The notes under the pieces: model-generated
The model's database searches: none
Told to the model about the DNA's origin: nothing
What the model saw: the letters and a program-made list of their open reading frames with translations, nothing else
Origin: Anaerolineales bacterium
GTDB lineage: Bacteria > Chloroflexota > Anaerolineae > Anaerolineales > Villigracilaceae
Reading direction: 5' to 3'
Length of the DNA stretch: 6,422 nucleotides
Assembly: GCA_025966435.1 (NCBI GenBank)
Contig: JAICRQ010000206.1
Coordinates: 1-6,422 of the forward strand
Program-made: the position numbers and the translations under genes
Part shown: one piece after another, positions 6,022 to 6,422 of the stretch
Position numbering within the stretch: position 1 is the stretch's first letter
How the letters are laid out: each line of letters opens with the position of its first letter

Positions 6022-6422
6022 ATGGAAAAATCTCCCCTTACCCGCCGAGATTTTTTACGTTTGTCTGTCATTGCTGCCGGCAGTGCCGTCGCGGCAGCCT
6101 GCCAAAATACGCCCACCCAAATCGTTCTCACGAGCACAGCTGTCCCCTCTCCGACTCCGTCCGTCAGGCTAAACCTTGGAGGTAATGTGGAGGCCTGGAC
6201 GTGGGTGAAGCAGGTGCACGTGGGAGTATCGGAAGGCGAGTGTGAGCGAGTTCTGCTCCGTCTGAACGGTCAGGAAATCCAAACCGAGCCGCAGGGTGAC
6301 TCCTTTGCAGGAGAGATCCAACTTACGGGAGGGGAGAATCAGGTCAGTGCAGTTTGCGTCCAGCCGGGGGGTGCCGAGGTGCAGTCCGAGCCGGTGGTTT
6401 ACACCGTTCGGCTCAGGCAAGC
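6022..6422 (+). CDS. Tat-exported lipoprotein with Ig-like N-terminal domain, partial (possible glycoside hydrolase)
   Basis: The frame from ATG 6022 stays open to the right edge (133 codons plus 2 nt). Residues 1-27 form a twin-arginine signal: TRRDFLRLS at 7-15, a short mild hydrophobic stretch, and AAAC with C27 as the likely lipidated Cys. A Thr/Pro/Ser linker follows to about 48. Residues 50-130 are predicted mostly beta: alternating hydrophobics in GVSEGECERVLLRLNGQE, then FAGEIQLTGGENQVSAVCV, with C74 and C112 positioned for a disulfide. This looks like an Ig-like or E-set module in front of a larger domain. Such modules precede catalytic domains in exported amylase-like enzymes, so a secreted glycosidase feeding the transporter is plausible, but the catalytic part is not in the window. 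AAGGA at 6015-6019 is only 2 nt from the ATG, an unusually tight spacing. Membership of the operon is well supported by the 6-nt gap after the permease. Confidence 0.8.
   Translation, partial: MEKSPLTRRDFLRLSVIAAGSAVAAACQNTPTQIVLTSTAVPSPTPSVRLNLGGNVEAWTWVKQVHVGVSEGECERVLLRLNGQEIQTEPQGDSFAGEIQLTGGENQVSAVCVQPGGAEVQSEPVVYTVRLRQ

Overview
The window reads as bacterial and carries a carbohydrate-uptake operon on the + strand plus the start of a divergent gene on the - strand. The likely source is a Chloroflexota (Anaerolineae-like) bacterium. This is inferred from the lipoprotein with a long Thr/Glu/Pro/Ala linker, the CUT1-type transporter without its own ATPase, and the Tat lipoprotein with a Pro/Ser/Thr linker. 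No rRNA or other phylogenetic marker is present, so the assignment is only moderately sure.

Layout. Positions 1-336 (-) hold the N-terminal 112 residues of an M28-type peptidase that starts at TTG. Positions 337-552 form the divergent intergenic region. It contains a near-consensus sigma70 promoter (TTGACT, 17 nt, TATAAT), and a LacI-family operator region sits right at the expected transcription start. The + strand genes then follow in close order: a LacI/RbsR-like repressor (553-1572); a ribokinase (1569-2534, overlapping the repressor by ATGA); a lipoprotein sugar-binding protein (2588-4063); two CUT1 permeases (4139-5071 and 5086-6015); and a Tat-exported lipoprotein (from 6022) that runs off the right edge. 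The last gene has no stop codon in the window and is easy to miss.

How the genes fit together. The binding protein and the two permeases form a CUT1 ABC importer. The repressor keeps the positions that contact ribose in ribose-binding proteins, and the kinase is a close RbsK match, so a ribose-type effector and ribose 5-phosphate formation are suggested. Ribose importers are normally CUT2 (RbsABC), so a ribose regulator and kinase with a CUT1 importer is the most notable point. The substrate may be a ribose-containing or other glycoside, perhaps first cut by the exported lipoprotein. That is inference.

Two structures within the operon are not explained by coding. One is a perfect 14-bp stem-loop between the binding-protein and permease genes, which may set their relative expression. 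The other is a 19-bp imperfect palindrome between the kinase and the binding-protein gene. No mobile element, CRISPR array, tRNA or rRNA was seen. Apart from the CUT1/ribokinase combination the window looks like an ordinary sugar-utilisation operon.
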